Positions 22,602-33,906 of a DNA stretch of 64,000 bases are shown in pieces; the first letter of the stretch is position 1, and every line of letters begins with the position of its first letter. The notes under the pieces are model-generated. The model did not search any database. It saw only the letters and a list, made by a program, of their open reading frames with translations, and was not told the DNA's origin. The DNA is taken from the NCBI GenBank assembly GCA_026545225.1, contig CM048845.1:77399033-77463032 (forward strand), written 5' to 3'. The stretch comes from Cornus controversa (taxonomy: Eukaryota; Streptophyta; Magnoliopsida; Cornales; Cornaceae). Both the position numbers and the translations under genes were made by a program.

Positions 22602-25600
22602 GTGACTGTGAGTAATGTAGAGAAACATGTGGACCAAAATAAGATAGAGAATTCAAAATAAAATAAAGGGATAAGAGAAGACCACATGAGTGGTCGGCAG
22701 AGAAACCAGGAGAAAAAGAAGAAAAAGAAAGAAAAGAAAAGAATAAAGAAAAGAAAAAGGAGAAGAAAAGAGGGAAGAGAGAGAAACCGAGAAGTGCTGA
22801 GAGAGAGGGAGGCCGTGATTTCTAGAGAGAGAAAGAGAAATTGGGAGAGAGAGTGGCTGTTTGCGGTGCAGCCGAGGTGGGTCTTGGTAACTCAGCGGTG
22901 GCTGAAGCGGTTGTGGTGGTCGTGGTGGTGGCGTGAGGTGGTGTCGCTGATGGGTTCCTTCGGTGGTGGTGGCGTTGAGACACGACTGGGTCGTGTTGGT
23001 TTTGGCTGAGGACGGCCGTTGAGGTGGAGCTACAGCAGCGACCGTGAATTGACAGCCATGGTGGCTATTTGGTTTAGCTCGGCAGTAGGTGGGAGCGGCT
23101 TCCATGGCCGTGGTTGGTGGCCCCTTGATTTTTGGGTGGTTCCGGTAGTGGAGTTGGGTCTTTCACGGTTGGGGTGAGGGAGATGGAGGTGGTGGTTCCG
23201 GCTTGGTTGGTGACTGATCGTTCTGGCGAATTTCAGTTGGACGTCGAAAGGTTTTCGGTTAGTTCGGCTGAGACTTTCACGGTGGTCGGCTAGCTGTGGG
23301 TTTCAATTGGTGCATAGTTGGTTGCCATGGGTGGAGGTGATGCCGAGAATGGTGTTTTTGGGTTCATGGGGTTCGGCTAATGGAACCTTGGCAGCCACAG
23401 TGGCTGTCGGTTTGGCTATGGCAACTTGGTTTGGCAAGGAAGGTAACAATCCATACATATGCATATATATAAATGTGTGTGGAAAATAGTTATGGATTGG
23501 GCCTAAATGATTAATTGGGCCATGATTTAAGCAATTAACTTTAGACTTGGAGATTTATGTAAACCTGGGTCATTGAATTGGGTTAAGGATTTGGGGTTGG
23601 TTTCCAATTAAATAAATATGGGCTACACTTGGTGTTTAATTTGGATAAATTAAGTGAGGAACTTGGACTGCCTATTTTTATGGATCTACATTATATTTTG
23701 GGCCCTCATAGATGATGGGCTTGGACATGGAAAATGGGTTTGAGGTTTGGAGTTGGCCAAATTAATTGGGCTGAACATGATCATGAATTGAACTCGCAAG
23801 ATGGGTTGGAGCAAGCATTGGAACTAGCAAAAAGAAAATGGGTGTTCGTGTCGGCCTTGACACGGAATTGGACTAAGCATGGAAATTAAAAAGGGAAAGA
23901 AAATTGGTTCATATGTGACTTGGACACGAGACTGGATCGAGATCGGGTCTAGACCGTTTTGTAGACGCGGACTTAGCGAAAGTGGGACCCAAGGCAAGTT
24001 GATTCTTGCCTCTATCTCCTATGTATATTTTAATTATGTTGGTTAATTTTACATATGTTCCTAATTTGATCATATGTGGTGTTTGTATATATATATGTGC
24101 ATATATATATATATAAAGGTGGATATTGTATATACGTGGGATGTGAGGATATATATATATATATATACGTGTGTATATTACATATATATGGTGGGAAGGA
24201 AAACATGTTATACTGTTTAAATGCATGTACATTGCATTTGAAATTTGCTACTTGTTGAGTAGGTGATGTGGTATTTGATTTACATTGTTCATGTAAATGC
24301 TTCTATTCATATATGTTTTCTCTACATATTGATGTTGGATATGTATTACTTTTGAGCATGTTGTAAATAATTTTCATAAGTCATGTGTAGTAGATTTTGT
24401 ATGCTCATATGTGCTAGAGTAACTATATACATTGTTGGTTCATGCATGCTAGGAGGAGCATGGTCTTAAATATTGTGATATATTTAAGTGTATGTATATT
24501 TTTGAGAATATGTGAGGATTGACTTGCTGTAGCACTGATAGTATGGTTCTACATACCTTGTTGGGCCTTTGAGCTCACCCTCTCCCAGGTTTTGCAGGTA
24601 TTGTTGATGACACAGAGTCAGTTGGGGACTGATAGTATTGGTTGCAGAGGTAGTGATTAAATTCTTTAGAATTTAATGTATGTCCAGGATGTTGGATAGA
24701 GTTTCTTTACATTTGGATTAAATGTAACTGGATATTGTATGTTGGGTAATTTATCCCAGTTGTACATTTCATTGGATGTATGTATATAAGACAGACATTC
24801 AAGGACTGAGCCATATTTTTGATTGTATTATGTATGTTGTAGAAATGCTGGGGGGACACGTGCCCAAAAGTGTCCATTTTAACGTATAGATGTGAATGAT
24901 GGGGGGACACGTGCCCAAAAGTGTCCAATTTGAATTTTAGGTATGAATGACGCATCAGGACCCGATTTATTGGAATGGGTGATGCCCAATTTTCGTGAAA
25001 ATAATAGGAAATTGAGATTGTATGACCAGGTGATGGTTATATCGTGAGGGTGATCTCACGGAGTTCACACCCCGGTTCTTGGGACTCGGGAGTCGGGGCG
25101 TGATAGAGTGGTATCAGAGCTTGATACTATCTCATGAGTGTGGTTAAGGTCGTTCACGGGGTTGAGTGAACGGGTTCACAATCGGGATTCGGGCCGGACC
25201 GAGGGAGTCTCGGCAGTCCAAATTTTGGGGCGTGACATAAGTGGTGTCGGTGGCTACAAGCTCACCTTCATTTGTCAAGAAGATAACATATGATTAAGGC
25301 TAAGTCATGGATTATCTTCGATTGGCATGTGCTATCTACCTAACTACTCTACTTTAGGATGCAGTATGGTCCATCTTCTCCAGGCATACTCCATCAAAGC
25401 GTATAATGATATATTCAGTGATTACCATTGTGTAATAATTGCTCTCATAATCACAGAAAATAAGAGAGATTGAGTTCAATAACAACAACTAAATATCTAA
25501 GAGAAGATAAGACATTGAAACTGAATTTATAAGACTTTTATTGCTCAATTCTATAATAAGAATCCTCTAAATTACACAATCTATGCATGTATATAAAGGT

Positions 25601-26420
25601 CCCCAATAATCAAAACAATCAAACCATTGATGCTTAATTAGGGTTACATTAAAATCCTAGTAGATGAACTAGCCGCTCATGGTAGAAGAAGAAGTTTCAA
25701 CGGTTGAGGAAGAAGGCATCATCTTCATGAATTATGCGTAAGACTTCGTTCTCCAATGATTCTCCACTCGAAAGCTTTGCAAAGTATGTCTTCAATTCTG
25801 TCCAAAAGATCTCTAAAACTCACTAAGACTCTCTCAAAACAGCCTTCAATTCGCCACTTTATGCCCCAAGAGAATACACCAAAGTTCTAATCCAATTAGG
25901 AATTAATTAGGTTTTCCCGCAGCACTAATCAGGTGGGTTTTTCCTACTGACGTTCGGCCCAACTTTTGACCCACTAGAAGTCCGATTCACAGAATTTTCG
26001 TGAAATACAAAAGTGTGTAGAATCAAATTTCGTTCAACTTGTTTTAAAATTAAATCAATTTGAGTCTCGAAAATAACACTTCTGACCCATTTTTCAAAAT
26101 GGGATTAAAACTGTATTAAGCACAAAATTATGCTTCAGGCCCGAAACATTCTTAAGCAACTGTAATTCTCTTGGACCTCTTCCTTGGGCTGATTTGAGTT
26201 AAAATATGGAGTTGAATGGATTCATTTGATGTAGGCTTTATCTAACCCTCTTGCATGTCATCTTTAAAAACCCAAAATCATGGTTTTAACTGAAATAATC
26301 ATTAAGGCCCTGAAAATACAGAAAACACTAAAACGAAGTAAAATAACAAAATAATATATTCCTAAGAGAATAAAATATGCAAGTTAAGAGGATAGAATGC
26401 GCAACATTCAACGCCGGTCA
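21855..26420 (-). repeat. A1 5' LTR, interrupted
   Basis: LTR sequence occupies 21855-22180 and resumes with the duplicated TAAGT at 25238-25242, running to 26420. Without the insert it is about 1504 bp, against 1505 bp for the partner at 10921-12425. Confidence 0.9.
22181..25237 (+). mobile_element. 3.06-kb LTR-type insertion (chromovirus/Tekay-like) in the A1 LTR
   Basis: It starts TGTAATGATCCAGAATTT and ends AATTTTGGGGCGTGACA (TG...CA, imperfect inverted ends) with a perfect 5-bp target duplication TAAGT (22176-22180, 25238-25242). It codes for no protein. A probable LTR end GGGGCGTGATA near 25104 is followed by TGGTATCAGAGC (25109-25120), the initiator-Met tRNA primer site, then only about 120 bp before the right terminus. 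It looks like one long LTR with a scrap of leader and a second terminus left by internal deletion. The interior has TA repeats (22311-22362, 22563-22598), a GA-rich block (22700-22860), and two copies of GGGGACACGTGCCCAAAAGT about 51 bp apart (24851, 24902). Confidence 0.8.
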
Positions 26421-26425
26421 GATTG

Positions 26426-26810
26426 CCTCTTACAAACCTGTAAAATATTAGTCCAAATTGTAATCTATCCCTTATTCTTCTTGAAAAAATTAACTAAAAA
26501 TTTTATTCCGAAAACACATGAAAAAGTAAAAGGAATCAATTACTGAATAACCAACCTTTCGTTATATTCTATAGAGGGATAATGTAAGGTAATAAAAGAA
26601 ATCTGATGTTTTTATTACCAACTATTTGGTTTGGTTCGCTTGTGTTCGCTAAAAGGAAGTGTTAGTGCAAATGGAGGTGATAATCGTAGTGCAAATTTAC
26701 AGTTATCAGTTATTGTTCTTGCTGCATTTTGTCGGGTTCCTGAGATTGCTTATTCTAAAGATATGGTGTTAAAGATTCCTCTTATATTAGAGATTATGTC
26801 AAAAGAGTAA
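26426..26810 (+). pseudogene. Neurochondrin-family pseudogene, 3' part
   Basis: Continues the exon broken at 10920: LLQT at 26426-26437, an intron-like gap, then an exon at 26655-26810 with GGDNRSANLQLSVIVLAAF and CRVPEIAYSKDMVLKIPLIL, matching the conserved armadillo region of plant neurochondrin. The exon ends in MSKE at a GTAAGG-type splice donor near 26807. Later exons are absent; RBOH exons follow within 90 bp, so two unrelated genes are abutted. Confidence 0.8.
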
Positions 26811-26896
26811 GGTTTTTGTACTAGAGTAATTACAATACTTATTGCTCATACAAAAGCTTATATGCATTTTTTTTTTGGTTGAATAAATTTTATGTA

Positions 26897-27283
26897 TGGA
26901 ACGAAATTCAGAACAATTTCAACAAGCTTGCCAAAGACTGCTTTCTCAGTCTTTCCGATTTAGCACAGTTCTTAATTAATTTTATAGTTACAGTTCTTAC
27001 TTAATTTTATGATTATTTTTGCATCAGAGATTCAAAATAATTTGCGTTGGAATTGTTTGATGCTCTGAGCAGACAACGGAAATTGAAGGATGACAAGATC
27101 AGTAGAGATGAACTTCAGAGCTTCAATTCTCGACTCTAGATATTCTTTGACATGTATGCTTTAATTCATTAATTTTTAGTAGCAAGGTTTCTGAAAACCA
27201 TGTTTACAGCTTAGTTTTTTTAACCTCTTAACAGGGTTGACAAGAATGAGGATGGCAAAATTATTGAAGAGGAAGTTAAAGAG
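26897..27283 (+). pseudogene. Respiratory burst NADPH oxidase (RBOH) pseudogene fragment
   Basis: Three exon pieces of a plant RBOH N-terminal region. 26897-26968 gives WNEIQNNFNKLAKDCFLS. 27028-27153 gives FALELFDALSRQRKLKDDKI then SRDELQS and RLxIFFDM. 27235-27283 gives VDKNEDGKIIEEEVKE, the Ca2+-binding EF-hand loop. Introns between the pieces keep plausible GT and AG borders. Stops: TAA at 27038-27040 and TAG at 27137-27139; about nine codons (the FWxQITDQS stretch in the family) are deleted. Membrane helices, FAD and NADPH domains are absent. In living plants RBOH makes apoplastic superoxide; this copy cannot. Confidence 0.88.
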
Positions 27284-27398
27284 GTATATGTTGTTTAGGA
27301 TTACTTTGAGCTTGAATTTCTATGGTGTGGCTCTTACATATACATGTTTTTTTTTTATGTTTACATATAAATTTTTTTCCTTGCAGTTTTACTCAGGT

Positions 27399-27449
<51 letters not shown>
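27399..27449. repeat. (TA)n microsatellite
   Basis: About 25 TA units just after the RBOH fragment. The open frames here (27237-27569, 27322-27531) read through the repeat and are spurious. Confidence 0.95.
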
Positions 27450-27452
<3 letters not shown>

Positions 27453-27841
27453 CAGCCGCTGCCAACTAACACGGAGCAGCCACCACTACCATCTTCCACG
27501 GCCCGCCTTCACCACCATTCCTACTGGATGAACCACACTCATGGCTTCACCATACACCACCTCAACTGACCCATTACCATGGTCGGATTGTCGGAAACAA
27601 GAATCGCACTTTAAAGGTTGTCGGTCGAGTTTTTCAGGTTTGTCGAACTATAGACGGGACAATTTTTCTTTTGGATTTATGAAACAGATATTTGTACAGA
27701 TTTTGTAAAATTAATATTTCCAAAGTGTAATTTAAATTTAATTCATCTATTTTAATTCCAATTTCAAGAGGGTGCTGACAGGTGATGTTAGCTAGAATTG
27801 AGTGAAATCAATTTCTATTTCAATTCAATAATTTTTTTTAT

Positions 27842-27868
27842 AGTGCCGTAGGCACGGGTAATACACTA

Positions 27869-27870
<2 letters not shown>
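27842..27870 (+). other. Helitron-type 3' terminus
   Basis: Hairpin stem GTGCC/GGCAC with GTA loop (27843-27855), then GGGTAATACA and CTAG (27866-27869), followed by host T at 27870 within a TA repeat. This matches the plant Helitron end rule: hairpin about 10 nt before CTRR, inserted between A and T. Confidence 0.65.
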
Positions 27871-27912
<42 letters not shown>

Positions 27913-28163
27913 ATCTAATGACTGAAACATCGACTTGTGATAGGTTCTTGAAGTGGATTGAATATTGTGTTAGGTCGGGCACGAGCTGGCTTACTCGCTT
28001 CATAAGTTCAGATAATGATATTCCACTTATCATAGCCTTCTTTTCTCATTGCCCTGGAGGACATGGCTTATGGATGGAACACTACAAAATAATATGCAGC
28101 ATGTGAATGACCTAACTTTTGCCAGTTAAAGATTTGGTTTCATGATGATATACCTAACCCACT

Positions 28164-28201
<38 letters not shown>

Positions 28202-29200
28202 TAAAGCACATGTGACGTGAACACTCAAAACCTTCAAAATTATTATAACACATTCAAACACATTAATTAAAACACTTAAAACTATTTTTATTATGTAACC
28301 TTAGTAATATAAACTCACTTGTTAAAAAAAAAACTATAAGTTAACTATTATTCATATGGAATGAATCAAGTATAAACTATAAGAAATCAAAAGGTATACA
28401 ATCTATCATTATTCTTTTGAAAATTCTCAATACTTTATCATCTTTATATTTCTGAGTTCTTCAAATAAATCATTCTCAAGTGAAATTACTTTGATAGCCA
28501 GCACAAAACTATTTTTGACTACGTCATTTTTACTGTTGTCTATCTTGATCATAAAAGAAACGATTTTCCTTTGCAACTTGTTACTTTGTTATAAAATTCA
28601 TTCATCTCCTCGTCCTACAAAAAGAATAATTTATTTTAGTAATATTGATACATTTCAAATGAATTGTTTTATCCATAAATTTTATGAGTGAGGGAAAAAT
28701 ATTACCTGACTTTTTAACTTTATTAGCTCATCTAGTAAACAATTTATTAATGATTGTGAATCATCAAATATTGTTAGTTATGCATTATTTGTTATATCTT
28801 TGACTCAAAATTGCATCATAAATCTACATAAATGAGTATTTTTCATTGATACATAATAATAAAGAATGACATATTTGTCATATTTTAATTTTTTTTTAAA
28901 AATAGAATGTTTAAAGATATAATAATACATTTCAAAGCATTTAGCGTCTTTTGTTTTGCAACTAATACAACTGAGTTCATCCTTTCATACTTAAACTTTC
29001 TTCTTGCCTTGCTTACATGCATTGTACCATGGTTCAGATGCATTTTTAATTTCTATAATTTTTGCTTCAAAAAAGTAATGTATTTTCTGCAAATTGAGTG
29101 ACAAAATATATTTTTTTAATAGAAATTAATTATAATCATGTGATATAATAAAAAAAATAAATGAATATATAAAAAAATAATAATAATTTAATACAGTAAA
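27871..29200. other. Intergenic AT-rich DNA with TA microsatellites
   Basis: TA repeats at 27871-27910 and 28168-28198. The plus-strand frame 27918-28106 has mixed, coding-like composition (LKWIEYCVRSGTSWLTRF) and might be another exon fragment, but I do not recognise it. The remainder shows nothing. Confidence 0.4.
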
Positions 29201-29582
29201 TTTTCCAATTATGTCTCAAAATATGGCCATAGTGGCAAATTTTTAGTGGTGGCCAATAGTTTGCCGCCACCTCTTTCATTTCTCTCTCTTCTCCGGTGAA
29301 AATTGGGAAAGTTGACGCGTCTCTCTCTCTCTCATCTATTCCATCTCTCAACACATGATTTCCTTACTCTCACTCACACTCTCTCTCGATCATCTTCATT
29401 TCATCTTAATTTCATCTCTCTCCCCAAAATTAGAATACATTTTAAGAATTTATAGATCATGGATTTGCCATTTCTGCTTCTCTCACTAAAGAATTTCTCT
29501 CTTTAAGATCTCATGAATTTACTTCTCCTGATTGCAATTGATCGATTGTTTAAGTTCGGATTCGATTTTGCTTAGAAAAAGA

Positions 29583-29859
29583 ATGAAGATTCCTTGTTGT
29601 TTGGTGTGTCAGACTCGGTACAACGAGGAAGAGAGGTGTAGCCATGGCTTCTGGAGTCTCTCGATCGAATGTTCTCGCAGTCGTAGGACACCACCCTATC
29701 GTGCCCTAGGTGCCACCATATCTCCGTCGTCGGCAACTCCGTGCAAGCCCTCTGCAAGAACTACGAATTCTCGCTTTAATCCACTCTTCCTTGAACTCGT
29801 CCTCGGCCTTTGACTGCGATTTTACTGACGAAGAGGAGGAGAACGACGAGGACGATTGA
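29583..29859 (+). pseudogene. KEEP ON GOING (KEG) RING E3 ligase pseudogene, exon 1
   Basis: Starts MKIPCCLVCQTRYNEEER, the N-terminus of the plant RING-type ubiquitin ligase KEG, with C-x2-C zinc ligands. About six codons before the C-x-HGF ligands are deleted and the frame shifts. In the second frame are CPRCHHISVVGNSVQAL (last RING cysteines) and in a third FDCDFTDEEEENDED, the acidic stretch after the RING. Several stops and two frameshifts disable it. The kinase, ankyrin and HERC2-like repeats are absent. DNA before 29583 may be the original 5' UTR. Confidence 0.85.
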
Positions 29860-30917
29860 GGAGAATGAGATAGGTTGAGTTGGTTTGAGATGTAGTTTTT
29901 ATAGTTTGGTAGAATTCGATTGTGATCTGACTTGATTTAGGAAAATTTTTTGTCAGAAGAGAAAGAGATGACGACAGAAGAGACTGACAAAAAACTTTTT
30001 GTCAGAAGAGAAGTGATCTTTTGGGAGCCAAGCCTTCGTTTATCATAATTTTTTGGTTAGTTTTATTTATTTTTGATTTTTTTTCCTTTCTATAAGCTGC
30101 TCTTGTAAATTAAATTTGTTCTGAAATGATGTGGATACTGTGTTCTAATATATGCTTCAAAAAATGATGTAGATGATTTGCAGTTGATGAGAGAGATTTT
30201 GTGATTCATATATAACAATAAAAACTAGTTACTTCTCTTTCTTTCTTTTTTATCATTCTATATTCTACAGAATCTAATTTTTTATTGTGGCAGATGAGAC
30301 TCCTTATTGTGATTATGGTGTTCTCTCAATATAGCTTTTACTGATATATACATCCATCTCTCGGCTCTCCACCATTGAAGTACTTAATTATACCAGAACA
30401 ATATGCAGTTCCTTAAACTTTAATGCGACATATTCTTTTTTACCTTGCTTGCACTCATTAACAAATATTATGCACTGAAGTCATGTCATATGTTTGGGAG
30501 CTCTTTGCACAATATAATTATCTTTGTTGGTTCTATTGTTTATATTAGTGATGTGTATCAAATTTATATTCTCCTTTGAGCAAATGAAATACTTTTTAAA
30601 AGTTACCTTTGTCATAATTTAATAGGTATACATCGACATCTACTAATGAATGAAGTAATTAAATTGTAATCATATATCCTATGGAAAGACAACCGAGCAT
30701 GTAGCTTTATTGGTTGAGGTTTCAGTCCCCGTTAATAAACTAGTTTTTCTGAATGGTACAGAGTAAATTGAGGCTGAAAGTGAAATTCTTGGCCTTAAGA
30801 TTATTTTCTTGGCATCACAACTCTTTATCTTTTATAAATCAAGCATCTTTTTCACTTTGTTATTTAATTAAGCAAAGTAAAAACATCTAATGTAGGTTGT
30901 TTCTTAATATGTTACAG

Positions 30918-30975
30918 GCCCTCTTGACAAGGCATAAATCCACTGGTGCTGAATTTCTTTCTAGAAATTGACTGG
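30918..30975 (+). pseudogene. Mo25-like (CAB39) scaffold protein exon fragment
   Basis: A 58-bp exon between acceptor TTACAG (ends 30917) and donor GTAAG (30976) encodes LLTRHKSTGAEFLSRN, matching the conserved LLxxHKSxVAEFLxxNYDW segment of Mo25. A 2-nt deletion shifts the frame in the NYDW codons. In active genes Mo25 is an armadillo-like adaptor of Ste20-family kinases. The fragment is short, but both splice borders support the call. Confidence 0.65.
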
Positions 30976-31611
30976 GTAAGTGTTAGTTTTAACACTCTAC
31001 ATGTAACACATTCAAAGTTGGGATACGTTGCTGAATTTCTTCTTTATGGTACTGATCACACTGTACTGGCAATACGTTGGGATTTAATCTTTTGATTGCA
31101 TTATGAATTAGACATAAAAGGGAAGAAAGAATATTTTTCCTCTAGTGTTTGTCTTTGGCTCTATGAATAAGCTGCTGGTACATTTTGCTATTGTTGAATT
31201 ATGTAGTTCATTCATTCATTTAGATTTATTTCTTAATTTTTTTTAATTGTCATCTTTAATTTAATTTGTTTTATCACTTTAAATTGGGTGTAAATCAGTT
31301 TGGACACAGACAAATTGTTCAGTTTTTTAGCTATAAAGTTTTAGTGGATTTCAGTTCTTTGGTTTTGGAAGATTTCAACTCTTTGGTTTTGGATTTATCT
31401 TGTGCAATATTTCTTCATCCACTTATCCCTAATTTATCTATTATTTTCTGACTTCAGTTCTCACCTTTACTAAGATGGTTGTTGCCTTAATGGCTTGTCC
31501 TCTGGTTAAGTAATAACTTGTTTGGTTCGAGTTCCATTTCAACCACAAAACAGATGTTACACCTAAAGGTTGTATTCTTTTGCAGAACTCTTTTGTGTTG
31601 ATGGCTTTTAT

Positions 31612-31877
31612 GACTGCCGCTATAACAAAAATTCTTTTTTTGAATAATAAGAATTAGCGGCGGTTATGAGTGCTGCTACATCCAAAATTCTCTCTCTTTC
31701 AAACCTAAGAATTAGCGGCAGTTATGACAGCCGTTGTAGCCCCAAATCCTATCTCGGCTGGACCTTTTGCGGCTGATGCAAGGGCCGCCACTATACTGCC
31801 GCAATAAGCTATAACATCGGTTTTTCACCATTTTAGCGGTGGTTTTGACCGCCGCTGAAGACCATTTTGTTGTAGTG
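31612..31877. mobile_element. CACTA (En/Spm) transposon terminus
   Basis: The terminus, reverse-complemented, reads CACTACAACAAAATGGTCTT, a classic CACTA inverted repeat ending at 31877. Inside are subterminal repeats of AGCGGCGGTTATG, AGCGGCAGTTATGAC, AGCGGTGGTTTTGACCGCC and GGGCCGCCACTAT. The other terminus was not found. GTGGCAAATTTTTAGTGGTGGCC with TTTGCCGCCACC at 29232-29275 could be the opposite subterminal zone; the KEG and Mo25 exons would then lie inside the element. Confidence 0.75.
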
Positions 31878-32930
31878 TCTTTATGTAAAAGTTTTTCAGC
31901 CTTTTCGAATAATTGATATTTTGAACTTGAATGAGAACATCTATGTCTTTGTCATTTACGTTTTTTTCAAACCTGTCAAAGCATAATAAATTATTGGAAC
32001 AATATGTTGTTGATATGTACAAATACACACACACAATCATTAATTATACCTTATTATGGGTTTCTTGAACAAAGAAAGTTTTAATTTTTGTTTATTTTTT
32101 ATTTAATTTTTTAACTATTGATAGTGGATTAGCTTCTACCAACTATGTTCTACCAGTCATGATATTCTTTAAGTAAAATAAATAATTAAAACTTAATGTA
32201 AGTAAGAAGAAATAAATAACCAACCAATGTCGTAACGCTTTGACTCTTTTAATTTTCATGTTAATTTGTAATGTAGATCCCGGTTGTGTTTGGAGATCCC
32301 AAACCTGAAATATATTATTATTTTTTTATTTTATATTCATTTAGATATAATAAAAATATAAACTGAATAATCTCAATGTTGTATGATAAGTTACATTTGA
32401 ATGTGTCGATTGACAAATGTGTTACTGTGATAATAGGTCTTTCGTTTATTAGCTTCATTATCAAATTTTTTTCATTCTCAACAAGATCGTTCCATAATGT
32501 CAAAGTAATTATTCTTGAACTGTTATAAAAAAATAATTAGTTCAATAATTTATAATGGTAATTATGAGCATTTATGTAGTGTTGTAATGATGTACCTCAG
32601 ATCCATTATAATGATGTATCACAATTTGGATGTCCCTCTATTGTTCTTCTTAGCTATATTGAATGCAGGATATGTTTCAATAACGATTCCCAAAGCATCT
32701 AGCAAGAGTAAAAATTAAACTTATAGATTTCTATATAAGAGAAAGTATATATAAGAAGTGTAAAGAGTTAAAAGAAAACAAACTTATAGTTTTTTTCATT
32801 AATGTACTTGTTCAAGTCCTTGAAGTCCACAAAATTATATTTTATTTTTTTTAAACTTACAACTTCAAGCTCTTCAACTTCAATAAGTACCCCATTCCAC
32901 TCATTTGTCACCACTAAACCCAAATTAAAT

Positions 32931-32967
<37 letters not shown>

Positions 32968-33489
32968 CACACATTACTTCTAGTGAAGTACAGTTCGATC
33001 GCTCAACTTCATCTAGATCAAATTGGAACTTATTCAAGCTTGAGCATGAAAGAGCTTGTATTAATCAACTAAGCAATATGTTTAATTTGAACTAATTCTA
33101 GGACATAATTAATCATTGAATTGGTCTCTTGGATTAATAGAAGATGTTATAATTATATATCTCTAAGTGCATTATGAATATAAAATCCAATCATGTTCTG
33201 TTAGAATTAATATTTCGAACTAGGCACAAAATTAAATTAAACCAAAAGCTTTCTAAGATAGATAAATAAACAAATATTAATATTCATACTTGTGGCTATA
33301 GTTTAGTGCTAAAAATTTCAAAAACAGAGGACAAAGAGATGCATATTATATATAACTTCATTGTCTTGCCACAAATTCAGAATTTCAAAAACAGAGGGCA
33401 AAAAGCAGTAACACAAATTTAACTACTTTGAAAAGAACAAAAAGAAAAAGGCACAAAGAAGAATAAGAACTTGGATGCATGTTATATAT
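31878..33489. other. Intergenic AT-rich DNA
   Basis: No recognised gene. The minus frame 32768-33037 (with LVVTNEWNGVLIEVEELEVV) could be an exon remnant but matches no family I know. A GT/TA microsatellite lies at 32931-32967. 33301-33420 holds two partial copies of ATTTCAAAAACAGAGG. Confidence 0.4.
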
Positions 33490-33866
33490 TAATAAGTGTT
33501 CAATTCTATGCATTTGAACCCTCTTTATTGCATATGTTAGTTCCGTTTCTATGTTTACCGAGATATGTTTATGGTATTTTTGTGTTTTTGATGTATTGCA
33601 GGACTTGTAGCGAAAGGAGCAAAGTTGGAGGCTTGTTGCAGCTGAAGAGAAAAGTTAGAAATTGCTGCCAAGGCATCTCGATCAATCGAGATGATGATCT
33701 CGATCAATCGAGATCTCGATTGATCGAGATTCTGCAGAAGCCACTTGCCCACTTGCTCACCTGTTCTCCCACTTGCAACAAAATCCCCCTTTTTGCACGA
33801 CTTAGGGGGATTGTCTGACTTGAACAAGACCCTTGGGAACCTTCTTGATATAAAGGGTGTATATAT

Positions 33867-33906
<40 letters not shown>

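Larger units (their letters stand above)
10921..26420 (-). mobile_element. Athila-type Ty3/gypsy retrotransposon A1 (gag-pro only, nested inserts)
   Basis: A minus-strand element with about 1.5-kb LTRs at 10921-12425 and 21855-26420 (the latter interrupted by 22181-25237). In element orientation the LTR begins TGAT and ends ACGAATCA. Next to the right LTR is a degenerate primer binding site for tRNA-Asp; next to the left LTR is a polypurine tract. Flanks are GATCG (10916-10920) and GATTG (26421-26425), a 5-bp target duplication with one change. It interrupts a neurochondrin exon. Inside are a decayed gag-protease frame and about 2 kb of 3' non-coding DNA. Reverse transcriptase, RNase H, integrase and the env-like ORF are absent. 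Element B is inserted at 12743-17287. Confidence 0.9.
8971..27869 (+). mobile_element. Candidate Helitron carrying host gene fragments (with nested retroelements)
   Basis: The right end is the best-supported part: the hairpin GTGCC-GTA-GGCAC at 27843-27855, a 10-nt spacer, then CTAG followed by T, as Helitron 3' ends look. The left end at 8971 is only a candidate: TCTATATC preceded by A inside a TA repeat. Within these limits lie fragments of three unrelated plant genes (LRR kinase minus, neurochondrin plus, RBOH plus), the usual signature of Helitron gene capture. Without the later A1 insertion the element would be about 3.4 kb. No RepHel helicase is present, so it would be non-autonomous. 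Alternative: an ordinary pseudogene cluster next to a short Helitron end. Confidence 0.45.

Noticed and set aside
22293-22687. Tyr/Ile-rich frames on the minus strand
   Set aside because: They read through TA microsatellites in an LTR.
28078-28095. CACTACAAAATA as the left CACTA terminus
   Set aside because: Only about ten bases agree with the right terminus, subterminal repeats are missing and the 3-bp flanks differ.
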